Source: Planctomycetota bacterium
Lineage (GTDB): Bacteria; Planctomycetota; Uabimicrobiia; Uabimicrobiales; JABWCH01
NCBI GenBank assembly: GCA_017993505.1
Contig: JAGOMP010000029.1
Coordinates: forward strand, 1-35,945
Length of the DNA stretch: 35,945 nt
Direction: 5' to 3'
In this document: piece by piece, positions 7,987-16,765 of the stretch
How positions within the stretch are numbered: position 1 is the stretch's first letter
Layout of the letters: every line of letters begins with the position of its first letter
The notes under the pieces: model-generated
Told to the model about the DNA's origin: nothing
The model's input: only the letters and a program-made list of their open reading frames with translations
Database searches by the model: none
Made by a program: the position numbers and the translations under genes

Positions 7987-8700
7987 ATGAACATTTTTGG
8001 ACCCTATTATTTAATCTCTGCGTTACCAATTTTAAAATTTGAGCCAGAACTTGTGATTTCTTTTAAAAAATTATGGGATCTTCTTTTACATGAAGATAAA
8101 AATTTACAAGAATTGGCAGGCGCAGTTCTTTTAAGAAAAGATCTAATTAATCTTGAAAAAATTTATCACGGTGAAGTTCCTTTAAATGAAGGGCGTTACT
8201 CCAATAAAGAATTAGCTTTGATTCTTCAAAAACCGAGTTTAGCTAAAGAATATTTCCCCGCAAAAGTATCTGATTACTTAGAAGAAAACATTGATAATAT
8301 TAAAGATGCAGAAGCATTTTGGAGGAAATATTACTCTCACATTTGGAGAATGGCAAAAAAACATCAAAGCAATTTAAAAAAATATTTACATTGGGAATTT
8401 CGTTTGAATACTGCTTTATACGAATATCGTATAGAAATGCTCAATAAACAGGAAACTATGTCTAGAGTTTCAGAGTATGATTACAAATTAATAGAACGCT
8501 ATAAGAGTATAGAAGATCCTTTAGAAGCCGAGAAAACACTGGATCAAATGCGTTGGAGAAGAATTGCTAGAATAGCTGAGCCGTATTCATTTCATCGTGA
8601 CGAAATTGTTGTATATGCATTACATCTTATCATAGTAGATAGATGGTGGAATATTTCCCAAACAAAGGGAAATCTTTTTGCAAAGGTTACCAATGACTGA
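7987..8700 (+). CDS. DUF2764 protein of V-ATPase operons
   Basis: This 238-residue soluble protein begins MNIFGPYYLISALPILKF, the N-terminus characteristic of the DUF2764 family, which is found between subunits E and A in chlamydial, spirochaetal and Bacteroidetes V-ATPase operons. It is largely alpha-helical, with many Trp, Tyr and charged residues (HIWRMAKKH, LEAEKTLDQMRWRRI). The biochemical role is not established. Its position, and the absence of an obvious subunit C gene, suggest it may replace the socket subunit C (inference). ATG 7987 is favoured by AGGA at 7977-7980; ATG 7972 is an alternative. Its end overlaps atpA by 8 bases. Confidence 0.8.
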   Translation: MNIFGPYYLISALPILKFEPELVISFKKLWDLLLHEDKNLQELAGAVLLRKDLINLEKIYHGEVPLNEGRYSNKELALILQKPSLAKEYFPAKVSDYLEENIDNIKDAEAFWRKYYSHIWRMAKKHQSNLKKYLHWEFRLNTALYEYRIEMLNKQETMSRVSEYDYKLIERYKSIEDPLEAEKTLDQMRWRRIARIAEPYSFHRDEIVVYALHLIIVDRWWNISQTKGNLFAKVTND

Positions 8701-10414
8701 GAATATAGGAAAAATTGTCGGTATTTACGAAAACATGGTAACTGCTGAAGTAAAAAATGTTGTAAAACAAAATGCAGTTGCGTATTGTTGTAATTCTCGA
8801 AATGGTGCGAAATTAAAATCTGAAATTATTCGTATCCGTGGTTCTCTTGTGGATTTGCAAGTATTTGAATCTACACGAGGTTTATCTGTAGGCGATAATG
8901 TAGAATTTACTTCCGATTTATTATCTGTTCAAGTAGGTCCAGGACTTTTGACGCAAATTTATGATGGCTTGCAAAATCCACTTCCCAAATTAGCAGAAGA
9001 GTGTGGTTTCTTTTTGCAACCAGGCGTTTATATAAGTCCATTAGATGAAAAACGCACTTGGAAATTTACTCCGATTGTCAAAAAAGGTGACATGGTAGAA
9101 CGTTGTCACTTTTTAGGTTGGGTACCTGAAGGAATTTTCCAGCATAAAATTCTAGTCCCACCATATATTTCTGGTGCTTGGAAGATTGATTTTATAGCTC
9201 AAGAAGGCGAATATAATATAACACAAACTATTGCACGCTTGAAAAATGATGAAAATGAAGTGAAAGAATTGAGTATGTCCTTTTTATGGCCTGTAAAATT
9301 ACCTATGACAGGCTATGTAGAACGTTTATTGCCTGAAAAACCGCTGATTACACAACAAAGAACCATTGATACTATGTTTCCTGTTTGCCTAGGTGGAACA
9401 TATTGTATACCAGGACCATTTGGAGCTGGGAAAACTGTTTTACAACAAAATACAAGCCGATACGCAGATGTTGATATTGTAGTATTTGCAGCTTGTGGTG
9501 AGCGTGCAGGAGAAGTTGTCGAAACATTACGAGAATTCCCTCATTTACAAGATCCGAGAACTGGAAAATCTTTAATGGAAAGAACGATTATTATTTGTAA
9601 TACAAGTTCTATGCCAGTTGCAGCTCGTGAAGCTTCTGTATACACTGGGGTAACATTAGCGGAATATTATCGATTGATGGGCTTGAACGTTCTTTTATTG
9701 GCAGATTCTACTTCACGTTGGGCACAAGCATTGCGTGAGATGAGTGGACGTTTAGAGGAAATTCCTGGTGAAGAAGCATTCCCAGCTTATCTTGAATCTG
9801 TGATTGCTAGTTTTTATGAACGAGCAGCATTTGTTAAATTGTATGATGGTTCTACAGGTTCTGTCACCATTGGTGGCACAGTCAGTCCAGCTGGTGGCAA
9901 TTTTGAAGAGCCAGTAACGCAAGGTACATTAAAAGTTGTTGGTGCTTTCCACGGTCTTTCTAGAGCACGTTCAGATGCTCGACGTTATCCTGCTATTGAT
10001 CCTCTTGAATCTTGGAGCAAATACACAGGACTTATTTTACCTGATAAAATTCACATTGCTAAAAGGATTTTAAAAAGAGGCAATGAAGTTGCTCAAATGA
10101 TGACAGTTATAGGGAAAGAAGGAACGAGTATCCAAGATTTTATCATCTATTTAAAATCTGAATTTTTTGATAGAGTGTATTTACAACAAAATTCTTACCA
10201 AAAAGTCGATTGTGCTTCATCACCTGAGCGTCAGAGACATACACTTGAAAAAATTCTTATTATTTTACAACATACTTTTTCTTTTACGAGCAAAGATGAA
10301 GCTCGAAAATACTTTTTCTCTTTGCAAAGTTTATTTTTAAATTGGAACGAAAGTCCTTGGCAGTCTGAGGCGTTTCAAGAAATCGAAACAAAAATAAAGG
10401 AATTCATTCAATGA
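8693..10414 (+). CDS. atpA: V/A-type ATPase catalytic subunit A
   Basis: This 573-residue catalytic nucleotide-binding subunit hydrolyses or makes ATP at the A/B interfaces of the head. It opens with the beta-barrel [15 protein letters not shown]. The P-loop GPFGAGKT lies at about 241-248, followed by the A-subunit signature [15 protein letters not shown]. The Walker B region is [45 protein letters not shown] sequence marks the head. The long bulge domain between the barrel and P-loop is retained. ATG 8693 has AAAGG 6 bases upstream and overlaps the preceding stop; an upstream TTG would add 5 residues without a better ribosome site. It overlaps atpB as ATGA, implying coupled translation. Confidence 0.95.
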   Translation: MTENIGKIVGIYENMVTAEVKNVVKQNAVAYCCNSRNGAKLKSEIIRIRGSLVDLQVFESTRGLSVGDNVEFTSDLLSVQVGPGLLTQIYDGLQNPLPKLAEECGFFLQPGVYISPLDEKRTWKFTPIVKKGDMVERCHFLGWVPEGIFQHKILVPPYISGAWKIDFIAQEGEYNITQTIARLKNDENEVKELSMSFLWPVKLPMTGYVERLLPEKPLITQQRTIDTMFPVCLGGTYCIPGPFGAGKTVLQQNTSRYADVDIVVFAACGERAGEVVETLREFPHLQDPRTGKSLMERTIIICNTSSMPVAAREASVYTGVTLAEYYRLMGLNVLLLADSTSRWAQALREMSGRLEEIPGEEAFPAYLESVIASFYERAAFVKLYDGSTGSVTIGGTVSPAGGNFEEPVTQGTLKVVGAFHGLSRARSDARRYPAIDPLESWSKYTGLILPDKIHIAKRILKRGNEVAQMMTVIGKEGTSIQDFIIYLKSEFFDRVYLQQNSYQKVDCASSPERQRHTLEKILIILQHTFSFTSKDEARKYFFSLQSLFLNWNESPWQSEAFQEIETKIKEFIQ

Positions 10415-11709
10415 GAAAAGTATACACAATAATTGATCAAATTAGTGGCAATGTTATCCGATTAAAAGCAAGCAATGTTGGTTTTGATGACATCGCTGTT
10501 GTAGAAAGTGAACATGTCACATCTTTAGCCCAAGTCATTCGATTACAAAATGATGATGTGTATTTGCAAGTATTTGCAGGTACTAAAGGAATTTCTACAG
10601 GAGATCGAGTTCGTTTTTTAGGGCATCCTATGGAAGTGTCTTTTAGCGATAACTTACTAGGACGCATTTTTAGTGGAAATGGAAAACCACGAGATGGTCG
10701 TTCTGTTTTAACAGACAACATGATTTCCATTGACGGTCCATCTGTCAATCCAGCCAAGCGAATGGTACCACAAAATATGATTCGAACAGGCATTCCTATG
10801 ATTGATTTATTCAATACATTAGTAGAATCACAAAAATTACCTATTTTTTCCGTCCCTGGAGAACCTTATAATCCATTGCTTGCAAGAATTGCATTGCAAG
10901 CCGAGGCTGATATCATTGTTTTTGGTGGAATGGGGCTAAAATATGACGACTACCTCTTTTTCAAAAATACATTTGATAAAGGTGGAGTTCTTTCACGTTC
11001 TATTATGTTTGTTCACACTGCATCAGACCCCATAGTAGAATGCTTACTCGTACCAGATTTAGTTTTAGCAGTAGCAGAAAATTTTGCAGTACAACAAAAC
11101 AAAAAAGTGCTTGTTCTTTTGACAGATATGACTTCTTATGCTGATGCACTCAAAGAAATTTCTATTATCATGGAACAAGTTCCTAGTAATCGAGGTTATC
11201 CTGGAGATTTGTATTCTAAATTAGCAAAACGATATGAAAAAGCCGTCAATTTTGAAGGAAAAGGTTCTGTAACTGTCTTAGCTGTTACAACAATGCCAGG
11301 AGATGATGTTACGCACCCTGTACCTGATAATACTGGTTACATCACAGAAGGACAATTTTATTTACGAAATGGTTGGATTGAACCATTTGGTTCTTTGAGT
11401 CGTTTAAAACAAGTTGTCAATGGGAAAACACGTGATGACCATCGAGCTATTATGACAGCTTGTATTCAATTATACTCCAAATGCAAAGAAGCACGAGAAA
11501 AACACGCCATGGGCTTTATGATGTCTAATTGGGACAATCAACTCCTAGGATATGGTAAAAAATTTGAAAATGAACTCATGGATTTACGAGTGAATATTTC
11601 ATTAGAAGAAGCATTGGATCTTTGTTGGCAAATTTTAGCAGAGTTTTTTGTTCCTGTAGAAACTGGTATCACTGAAAGTTTAACTAGCAAATATTGGCCG
11701 AAAAAATAA
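10411..11709 (+). CDS. atpB: V/A-type ATPase regulatory subunit B
   Basis: This 432-residue non-catalytic subunit alternates with A in the hexamer. It lacks a P-loop, with [19 protein letters not shown] at the equivalent position. It carries B-subunit landmarks: [41 protein letters not shown] and [19 protein letters not shown], plus the C-terminal [13 protein letters not shown]. Its ATG overlaps the atpA stop by four bases. The stop codon TAA at 11707 is the first triplet of a fourfold tandem repeat that fills the gap to atpD. Confidence 0.95.
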   Translation: MRKVYTIIDQISGNVIRLKASNVGFDDIAVVESEHVTSLAQVIRLQNDDVYLQVFAGTKGISTGDRVRFLGHPMEVSFSDNLLGRIFSGNGKPRDGRSVLTDNMISIDGPSVNPAKRMVPQNMIRTGIPMIDLFNTLVESQKLPIFSVPGEPYNPLLARIALQAEADIIVFGGMGLKYDDYLFFKNTFDKGGVLSRSIMFVHTASDPIVECLLVPDLVLAVAENFAVQQNKKVLVLLTDMTSYADALKEISIIMEQVPSNRGYPGDLYSKLAKRYEKAVNFEGKGSVTVLAVTTMPGDDVTHPVPDNTGYITEGQFYLRNGWIEPFGSLSRLKQVVNGKTRDDHRAIMTACIQLYSKCKEAREKHAMGFMMSNWDNQLLGYGKKFENELMDLRVNISLEEALDLCWQILAEFFVPVETGITESLTSKYWPKK

Positions 11710-11840
11710 CAGTAGACCCACTGCATTACTATTGAAAATAAAATGGTAACAGTAGAAGCACCGCATTATTATTGAAAATAGTAACGGTAGTACCACCGCT
11801 TATTATTCAAATAACGGTAGCACCACCGATTACTATTTGT
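11707..11840 (+). repeat. Four imperfect tandem units between atpB and atpD, each with a small palindrome
   Basis: Units begin at 11707, 11747, 11782 and 11812 with TAACAGTAG or TAACGGTAG and end in TATTATT-like sequence; the spacing shrinks 40, 35, 30. Each core can form a 4-bp stem. Unit 1 has CAGT with ACTG; units 3 and 4 have CGGT with ACCG, a compensatory change. Unit 2 (CAGT with ACCG) is broken. The first unit begins at the atpB stop codon. A spurious N-terminal extension of atpD would be translated from this array. Confidence 0.8.
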
Positions 11841-11879
11841 AATAATAATGCCGATTCCCTAATTAGCAAAGGTGGAATC

Positions 11880-12512
11880 ATGTCAAAAAAAATTAAATTT
11901 ACTAGAAACGAACTTAAATTTCAACGTGAATCTTTAGCACGATACCAACGATTTCTACCAACACTTGAATTGAAAAAAATGCAATTAGAACTTGAACGAA
12001 GAAAAATTCAACAAGAGGTAGAAATTGTCGAACAGAAACTAAATGAATATATAGAAACAATCATGCCATGGCACAAACTTTTTGGCGAAGCAGTACCAAA
12101 AAAGGTCATGAATCTTGTATCTGTTCAAGAAGTTATCGTGCGACAAGATAACATTGCCGGTATTTTTATCCCTGTATATCAAAGTGTAGTGTTTCAAATC
12201 GAACCATATAGCTATTGGACAACTCCACCTTGGGTTGAAAAAGGCATTGAAGCAATATGCAAAATATTAGAATTCAGAGAACATAAAAAAGTTCTATATA
12301 ATCAAGATGAAATCATTGCTCAAGAACTTCGACGTACTACACAACGTTGCAATCTGTTTAAAGAACGACTCATCCCAGAATGTAAAGAAAATATTCGAAG
12401 AATTAGCATAGGCATTGGAGATATGCAGGCATCGGCAGTTTTTCGTTCTAAAATCGCTAAGCAAAAAAATGCAGATCAAGAGACATATGAAACATCTGTT
12501 GTTTCATCATAG
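11880..12512 (+). CDS. atpD: V/A-type ATPase subunit D (central rotor)
   Basis: This 210-residue protein is the rotor axle subunit, a long antiparallel coiled coil. The N-terminal helix (IKFTRNELKFQRESLARYQ, then LELKKMQLELERRKIQQEVE) and the C-terminal helix (about 140-200, RRTTQRCNLFKERLIPECKENIRRI) fit the family; the middle is less conserved. The start is set at ATG 11880, with AAAGGTGG upstream. The reading frame stays open for another 36 codons upstream, but those codons fall in the tandem repeat and give a low-complexity Pro/Thr/Ile peptide. A 142-base spacer with a long AT-rich hairpin separates it from atpI. Confidence 0.88.
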   Translation: MSKKIKFTRNELKFQRESLARYQRFLPTLELKKMQLELERRKIQQEVEIVEQKLNEYIETIMPWHKLFGEAVPKKVMNLVSVQEVIVRQDNIAGIFIPVYQSVVFQIEPYSYWTTPPWVEKGIEAICKILEFREHKKVLYNQDEIIAQELRRTTQRCNLFKERLIPECKENIRRISIGIGDMQASAVFRSKIAKQKNADQETYETSVVSS

Positions 12513-12536
12513 AAAAGCTGTACATTCTTGAAAAAC

Positions 12537-12587
12537 GCATTTTATTTTTTGAATCTATGATAATAGACTCAAAAAAATAAAATTTGC
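12537..12587 (+). other. Long AT-rich hairpin between atpD and atpI
   Basis: ATTTTATTTTTTGA on the left pairs with TCAAAAAAATAAAAT on the right with one bulged base. An inner TCTAT/ATAGA stem and an outer GC/GC pair extend it. The stem is almost pure A-U and is not followed by a T tract, so it is not a standard terminator. It could act in RNA processing or in setting the ratio of head to membrane subunits (inference). Confidence 0.5.
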
Positions 12588-12654
12588 AAAATTGCATTAG
12601 CAAAATAAACGGGAAAAAATTCAAAAACATATTTTATAAAAAGGAATAAGAAAT

Positions 12655-14421
12655 TTGATAATTCCCATGAAAAAAGTCATTATCCTCGGATTGATCGAGG
12701 ATAGAGAATCTGTGTTGGAAACATTACAAAATGTAGGTATAGTTCATCTTGAACCTTTTCAAATTAGAAAAGAAAATATAAACGAACTGATAAAAAAACA
12801 AAGAGAAGTACAAAAAGCTATCGACATTTTACAAAATTATCCACCAGAGACTCCTATAGAATCTGTAGAAAAGGACATATCTGAAATTGTTCATCATATT
12901 TTTGAAGAACATACTATTTTACAGACAAAAAGTGCAACTTTAGCAGAGTTGTCTGAAAAAATACAGAAATTAGAAAAGTGGAGTCATTTTTCTACAGAAT
13001 ACTTAGAAAAATTTAAAAATCATAATATATATTTTCAATTTTGGGAATGTTCATCATATAAAAAATTTCCTAAAGAAAATGTATTTTGGCAAGGTAAAGA
13101 AGGAAATTTTTATCGTTTTGTAACAGCATCAGAAACGCCTCTAGAAATTAATGATAATTATACAAAAGAAGTATATTTTAAAAAAGGCACTGTAGAATTA
13201 CAAAAAGAATATGACGAACTTTACCGACAAAAACAAGAACATGAATCGTTCTTGCAAAAAAATACAATCTATTTAGAGTCCTTAAAACAACATGCAAAAA
13301 AATTGGGTGAACAAATCGTAGTAGAAGAAGCTCGTTCTGGCTTGTTAGAACATCATGAAATATTTGGATTGCAAGGCTGGTTTCCCCAAAAAGATATACC
13401 ACACCTAGAAAATGCATTCCAGAACAAAAAGATTTTTTTACAATTTGTAGACCCAGATGAAAACGAAACACCTCCTACGCTCATACAAAATCCAAAATGG
13501 ATTCAATCTATATTAGATGTTATCAAAATATACGCAATACCAGGATATTCTGAATGGGATCCGAGTGCTTCCGTCTATTTTTCCTTTGCAGTCTTTTTTG
13601 CCATGATTATTGGCGATGCAGGATATGGTGCCATTATTCTTTCCATTTTGCTGTACTTTAGAAAGAAAATGATGCAATCTGACATAGGAGCACGCATATT
13701 TCGTTTAGGAGTAACTGTTAGCGTATCATGTATTTTATATGGAGCCTTTACTGGTTCATGGTTCGCTTTGGATCTAGCTAATATTTCACCTGATAGCCCT
13801 TTTTCATTTTTACGATATATCACATACTTAAGCTTCATTCCCACGAACGACAGCACCTTTATGATGATTTTCTCTATCTATTTAGGTGTTATACATTTAA
13901 CCGTTGCAAGACTCATACAAATTTTACGATTTTGGGGTTCTAGTGTCATTCTTGCAGAAATTGGTTGGATACTTGGCATGTGGGGTGGAATGTTATACCT
14001 ACATCTTGGCAATCCCATTGCACCTTACCTATTTTTCACAGGCCTTGGTCTCATTGTCCTTTTCACGAGCAATAGTAAAAATATATTCAAACGCCTCATA
14101 GCGGGATTGCTTGGTTTAGCTGGGATCAGTCAAACTTTTGCTGACATCTTAAGCTACCTACGACTCTTTGCATTGGGTCTTTCAGGTGCAGTCATGGCAA
14201 GCGTATTTAATAATATAGGACAGCAAATTCAACAATCTATACCAGGAATTGTTGGATATATACTCATGATTTTTGTTGTCTTCAGCGGACATACAATCAA
14301 TCTAGGTTTAAGCATTATGAGCGGTGTGATCCATGGGCTACGTCTCAATTTTTTAGAATTTTATCGCTACTGTTTTGAAGGAACAGGATATACGTATAAA
14401 CCATTTTGTGTAAAAAAATAA
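12655..14421 (+). CDS. atpI: V/A-type ATPase subunit I (stator, membrane)
   Basis: This 588-residue protein has a soluble N-terminal half (about 1-290, with coiled-coil stretches QKAIDILQNYP and EYDELYRQKQEHESFL) and a C-terminal half with about seven or eight membrane helices from residue 300 on. The ion half-channel subunit family is recognised by MKKVIILGLIEDRESVLETLQ, FAMIIGDAGYGAIIL, ADILSYLRLFALGLSGAVM and the terminal NFLEFYRYCFEGTGYTYKPF. The TTG at 12655 is taken as start because AAGGAA lies about 9 bases upstream and MIIPMKKV fits the family N-terminus; ATG 12667 is the alternative. The stop codon lies within the first unit of a tandem repeat. Confidence 0.9.
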   Translation: MIIPMKKVIILGLIEDRESVLETLQNVGIVHLEPFQIRKENINELIKKQREVQKAIDILQNYPPETPIESVEKDISEIVHHIFEEHTILQTKSATLAELSEKIQKLEKWSHFSTEYLEKFKNHNIYFQFWECSSYKKFPKENVFWQGKEGNFYRFVTASETPLEINDNYTKEVYFKKGTVELQKEYDELYRQKQEHESFLQKNTIYLESLKQHAKKLGEQIVVEEARSGLLEHHEIFGLQGWFPQKDIPHLENAFQNKKIFLQFVDPDENETPPTLIQNPKWIQSILDVIKIYAIPGYSEWDPSASVYFSFAVFFAMIIGDAGYGAIILSILLYFRKKMMQSDIGARIFRLGVTVSVSCILYGAFTGSWFALDLANISPDSPFSFLRYITYLSFIPTNDSTFMMIFSIYLGVIHLTVARLIQILRFWGSSVILAEIGWILGMWGGMLYLHLGNPIAPYLFFTGLGLIVLFTSNSKNIFKRLIAGLLGLAGISQTFADILSYLRLFALGLSGAVMASVFNNIGQQIQQSIPGIVGYILMIFVVFSGHTINLGLSIMSGVIHGLRLNFLEFYRYCFEGTGYTYKPFCVKK

Positions 14422-14518
14422 ACTTCAAAATTTTGCATTTTATATAAAAAATAAATTTCAAAATTTTGTAGGAATTATATAAAATAAATATTTATAGGAA
14501 TTATATAAAAATAAACAC
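14416..14518 (+). repeat. AT-rich tandem repeat spanning the atpI stop codon
   Basis: Units starting AAATAAA lie at 14416, 14449, 14482 and 14509 (periods 33, 33, 27). Units 1 and 2 share TTCAAAATTTTG, itself containing a 10-bp palindrome; units 2 and 3 share AGGAATTATATAAA. The first AAATAAA contains the atpI stop codon (14419-14421). The last unit runs into the atpK ribosome site CAGGAGA. Confidence 0.75.
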
Positions 14519-14529
14519 AGGAGAAAACA

Positions 14530-14946
14530 ATGGAAGAATTTATAAAATGGCTAGGCATTATGTCTCCATTTGCATTGGGTGCAATAGGATCAAGCGTTGG
14601 CTGTTTGATCTCAGGTAACGCACTTGTAGGTTCACTTACTCGTACAAAACAAGGACATGGAGGGTTCATTGCCCTTTCTGCTGCTCCCTCATCTCAAATT
14701 ATTTATGGTCTAGTACTTATGATGAGTATGAAAAACTCAAATGCTGCCCCTGGCATGTTGCTAGCCCTTGGTCTTCTTTGTGGCATAGCTATTATGGTCT
14801 CTGCATTGATGCAAGCAAAATGTTGTGCTGCAGGGATGCGAGCTACCGTAGAAGAACCTAGTATCTATGGGAAATGCTGGGTTCCTGTTGGTATCATAGA
14901 AAGTTTTGCAGTGTTTGCTATGGTTTTCGGAATTGTATCTTTATGA
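14530..14946 (+). CDS. atpK: V/A-type ATPase proteolipid subunit K
   Basis: This 138-residue hydrophobic subunit forms the rotor ring. It has four membrane helices as two fused hairpins. The ion-carrying carboxylate is Glu124 in GIIESFAVFAMVF; the equivalent place in the first hairpin is SSQIIYG with Gln56. Ser55, Gln56, Gln95 (ALMQAKCCAAG) and Glu124 correspond to the Thr64, Gln65, Gln110 and Glu139 of the Na+ site in the Enterococcus hirae K ring, so Na+ coupling is likely (inference from known structure). AGGAG precedes the ATG. It is the last ATPase gene before the terminator at 15001. Confidence 0.92.
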   Translation: MEEFIKWLGIMSPFALGAIGSSVGCLISGNALVGSLTRTKQGHGGFIALSAAPSSQIIYGLVLMMSMKNSNAAPGMLLALGLLCGIAIMVSALMQAKCCAAGMRATVEEPSIYGKCWVPVGIIESFAVFAMVFGIVSL

Positions 14947-14959
14947 TCATTCGAAAACA

Positions 14960-15013
14960 AATAACTCCTAACTTGTAAATAATCCCTAACTTATAAATAA
15001 CCCCTAACTTGTA
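14960..15013 (+). repeat. Three 18-bp tandem repeats, the last forming a terminator arm
   Basis: AATAACTCCTAACTTGTA (14960-14977), AATAATCCCTAACTTATA (14978-14995) and AATAACCCCTAACTTGTA (14996-15013) are exact 18-bp tandem units with few substitutions. The third supplies the left arm of the terminator hairpin. Confidence 0.9.
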
Positions 15014-15035
15014 CATATGAGTTAGGGGCTTTTTT
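15001..15035 (+). terminator. Rho-independent terminator after atpK, with duplicated left arm
   Basis: CCCCTAACT (15001-15009) pairs with AGTTAGGGG (15020-15028), followed by CTTTTTT. Two upstream near-copies of the left arm could pair with the same right arm less well. The lnt start codon is 15 bases after the T tract. Confidence 0.88.
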
Positions 15036-15049
15036 AAATAGAGAAAAAA

Positions 15050-16765
15050 ATGACACTTTCATATAAAATAATCGTTCCTATTAGTTTACTTTGTGGAATG
15101 TTGACAGCTCTTTGTTTTCCGCCTTGTTCTTTTTCATGGTTTGCATGGATCGTACTTATTCCTTGGTTTATGATTTTAGCCAATACAACTACAAAACAAA
15201 TGTTGCTTGCACATGGATTATTTCAGGCAACATTGTATACTATTGGGACATATTGGCTATCAGCTGTTCATCCTTTAGCATTAGTGGCAGTGCAAATTCC
15301 ACTATATTTTATGTGTCTTCCATTCCCCATTCTATTTCAACACGTTGTGCGAAAAAAAACAATTCCCTTATGGATTGCCATTCCTATTCTTTGGACTTCA
15401 CAAGAATATCTTCGTTCCTTTTTATTTACTGGTTTTCCTTATTTATTTATGGGACATTCTCAAGCCTTCCATCCAATACTTATTCAAATTGCTGATATAA
15501 GCGGTGTATATGGAGTTACTTTTCTTATTCTTTTAGTTAACACAACATTATGGACATGGATTCCTACAATTAGTCCTTCCTACACTACACGAAGACAAAA
15601 AATTGTTGCTACTTGCTTCTCTATATTTCTGTTTCTATCTACTATAGGATATGGACAATATCGATTGCAAACTATCCAATATGATCAGGGACCACTTGTT
15701 GCTTCTATACAAGGAAACGTGCCACAATACATTAAAAATGATATGAAACTTAATAAACAACATATCCTTGAATCCTACAATGAACTTACTGTGCAAGCCT
15801 TAGAACAAAAACCATCTATGATCATTTGGCCAGAAACTATGGCTGCAGAAGATATGAACATTGATGCAGATACATATGCTTTATTTCATGATGTAGCAAA
15901 AAAAACAAATACTACATTGCTCATTGGTTCTCACCACTACGAAATCGATTACACAAAACGCATACCTAAAGTATACAACACAGCATACTATGTCAATACA
16001 CAAGGACAACAAAGCGGACAATACCACAAAAACAGGCTTGTCATTGCAGGAGAATACGTGCCACTTCGCAATATTTTCCCATTTATGCCTACATTGATCC
16101 GAAACCTTGTTGGATATGTACCAGACTTAGCAGAAAGCAATGAAAAGCCTATATTTCAATTACAAGATAACGTATTTGGCTGTTCCATTTGCTATGATAT
16201 TGCTCATTCTTCAGAAATTTGCCAATGGCGTAGAAAAAACGCTCAATTTATTGTCAATCTTACGAATGAAGGCTGGTTCTACAATACATCAGAACCAGAA
16301 CAACTTTTTGCCATTTCTATATTTCGTGCTGTAGAAAATAGAATTGGAATTGTTCGTACTACAAATACAGGCATCACATGCCACATTCCACCTACTGGAA
16401 AAGTTACCCCAGAGCACATTTTACACATCTCTTTACAAGAGTATCCTTCTACATTGCAAAAATATTTACAAAAAGAAACATTGCGCCAAAATGTAATTGC
16501 ATGGCATCATCTTCCCTTTCAAATACCATTCACCACACAAAAATACAACTGGGACTTTCAATCTAACAATGAAAAATTGAAATGGAAAGACTTCCCAGGT
16601 ATTTTTGTATCATCTGTTCCCTTAGCTACAAAAAATGCTCCCTTATTCACTTACATTGGTGAACTATTTGCACAAATCCTATTCACTATCACCATACTCT
16701 ATATACTTTACGCATTCTACCAAAATATACACAAGAAGGATTCAGCATGCAGAATGACGACATAA
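15050..16765 (+). CDS. lnt: Apolipoprotein N-acyltransferase
   Basis: This 571-residue inner-membrane enzyme transfers the third acyl chain from phospholipid to the N-terminal Cys of lipoproteins. The N-terminal third (about 5-205) holds six or so membrane helices; residues 215-470 are the nitrilase-like catalytic domain, and a final helix lies near 540-565. The Glu-Lys-Cys triad is visible: Glu262 in IIWPETMAAED, Lys327 in YHKNRLVIAGEYVPL and Cys381 in GCSICYDIAHS. NLTNEGWFYNTSEPEQ and VRTTNTGITCHI match the family. The gene implies an outer-membrane lipoprotein system, and a lipobox protein lies at 24.5 kb. There is no clear ribosome site and almost no leader after the terminator, so expression probably depends on readthrough from the ATPase operon. 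Its 3' end overlaps the next gene by 19 bases. Confidence 0.92.
   Translation: MTLSYKIIVPISLLCGMLTALCFPPCSFSWFAWIVLIPWFMILANTTTKQMLLAHGLFQATLYTIGTYWLSAVHPLALVAVQIPLYFMCLPFPILFQHVVRKKTIPLWIAIPILWTSQEYLRSFLFTGFPYLFMGHSQAFHPILIQIADISGVYGVTFLILLVNTTLWTWIPTISPSYTTRRQKIVATCFSIFLFLSTIGYGQYRLQTIQYDQGPLVASIQGNVPQYIKNDMKLNKQHILESYNELTVQALEQKPSMIIWPETMAAEDMNIDADTYALFHDVAKKTNTTLLIGSHHYEIDYTKRIPKVYNTAYYVNTQGQQSGQYHKNRLVIAGEYVPLRNIFPFMPTLIRNLVGYVPDLAESNEKPIFQLQDNVFGCSICYDIAHSSEICQWRRKNAQFIVNLTNEGWFYNTSEPEQLFAISIFRAVENRIGIVRTTNTGITCHIPPTGKVTPEHILHISLQEYPSTLQKYLQKETLRQNVIAWHHLPFQIPFTTQKYNWDFQSNNEKLKWKDFPGIFVSSVPLATKNAPLFTYIGELFAQILFTITILYILYAFYQNIHKKDSACRMTT

Noticed and set aside
7987..8700. Calling the DUF2764 gene V-ATPase subunit C
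   Set aside because: The sequence matches the DUF2764 N-terminus rather than the subunit C family; equivalence is only an inference from position.
10437..10814. 125-residue minus-strand frame opposite atpB
   Set aside because: It is a shadow of a strongly conserved gene, with no start signal.
11772..11879. A 36-residue N-terminal extension of atpD
   Set aside because: It is encoded by the tandem repeat, is low-complexity, and the ATG at 11880 has a good ribosome site and matches the family start.
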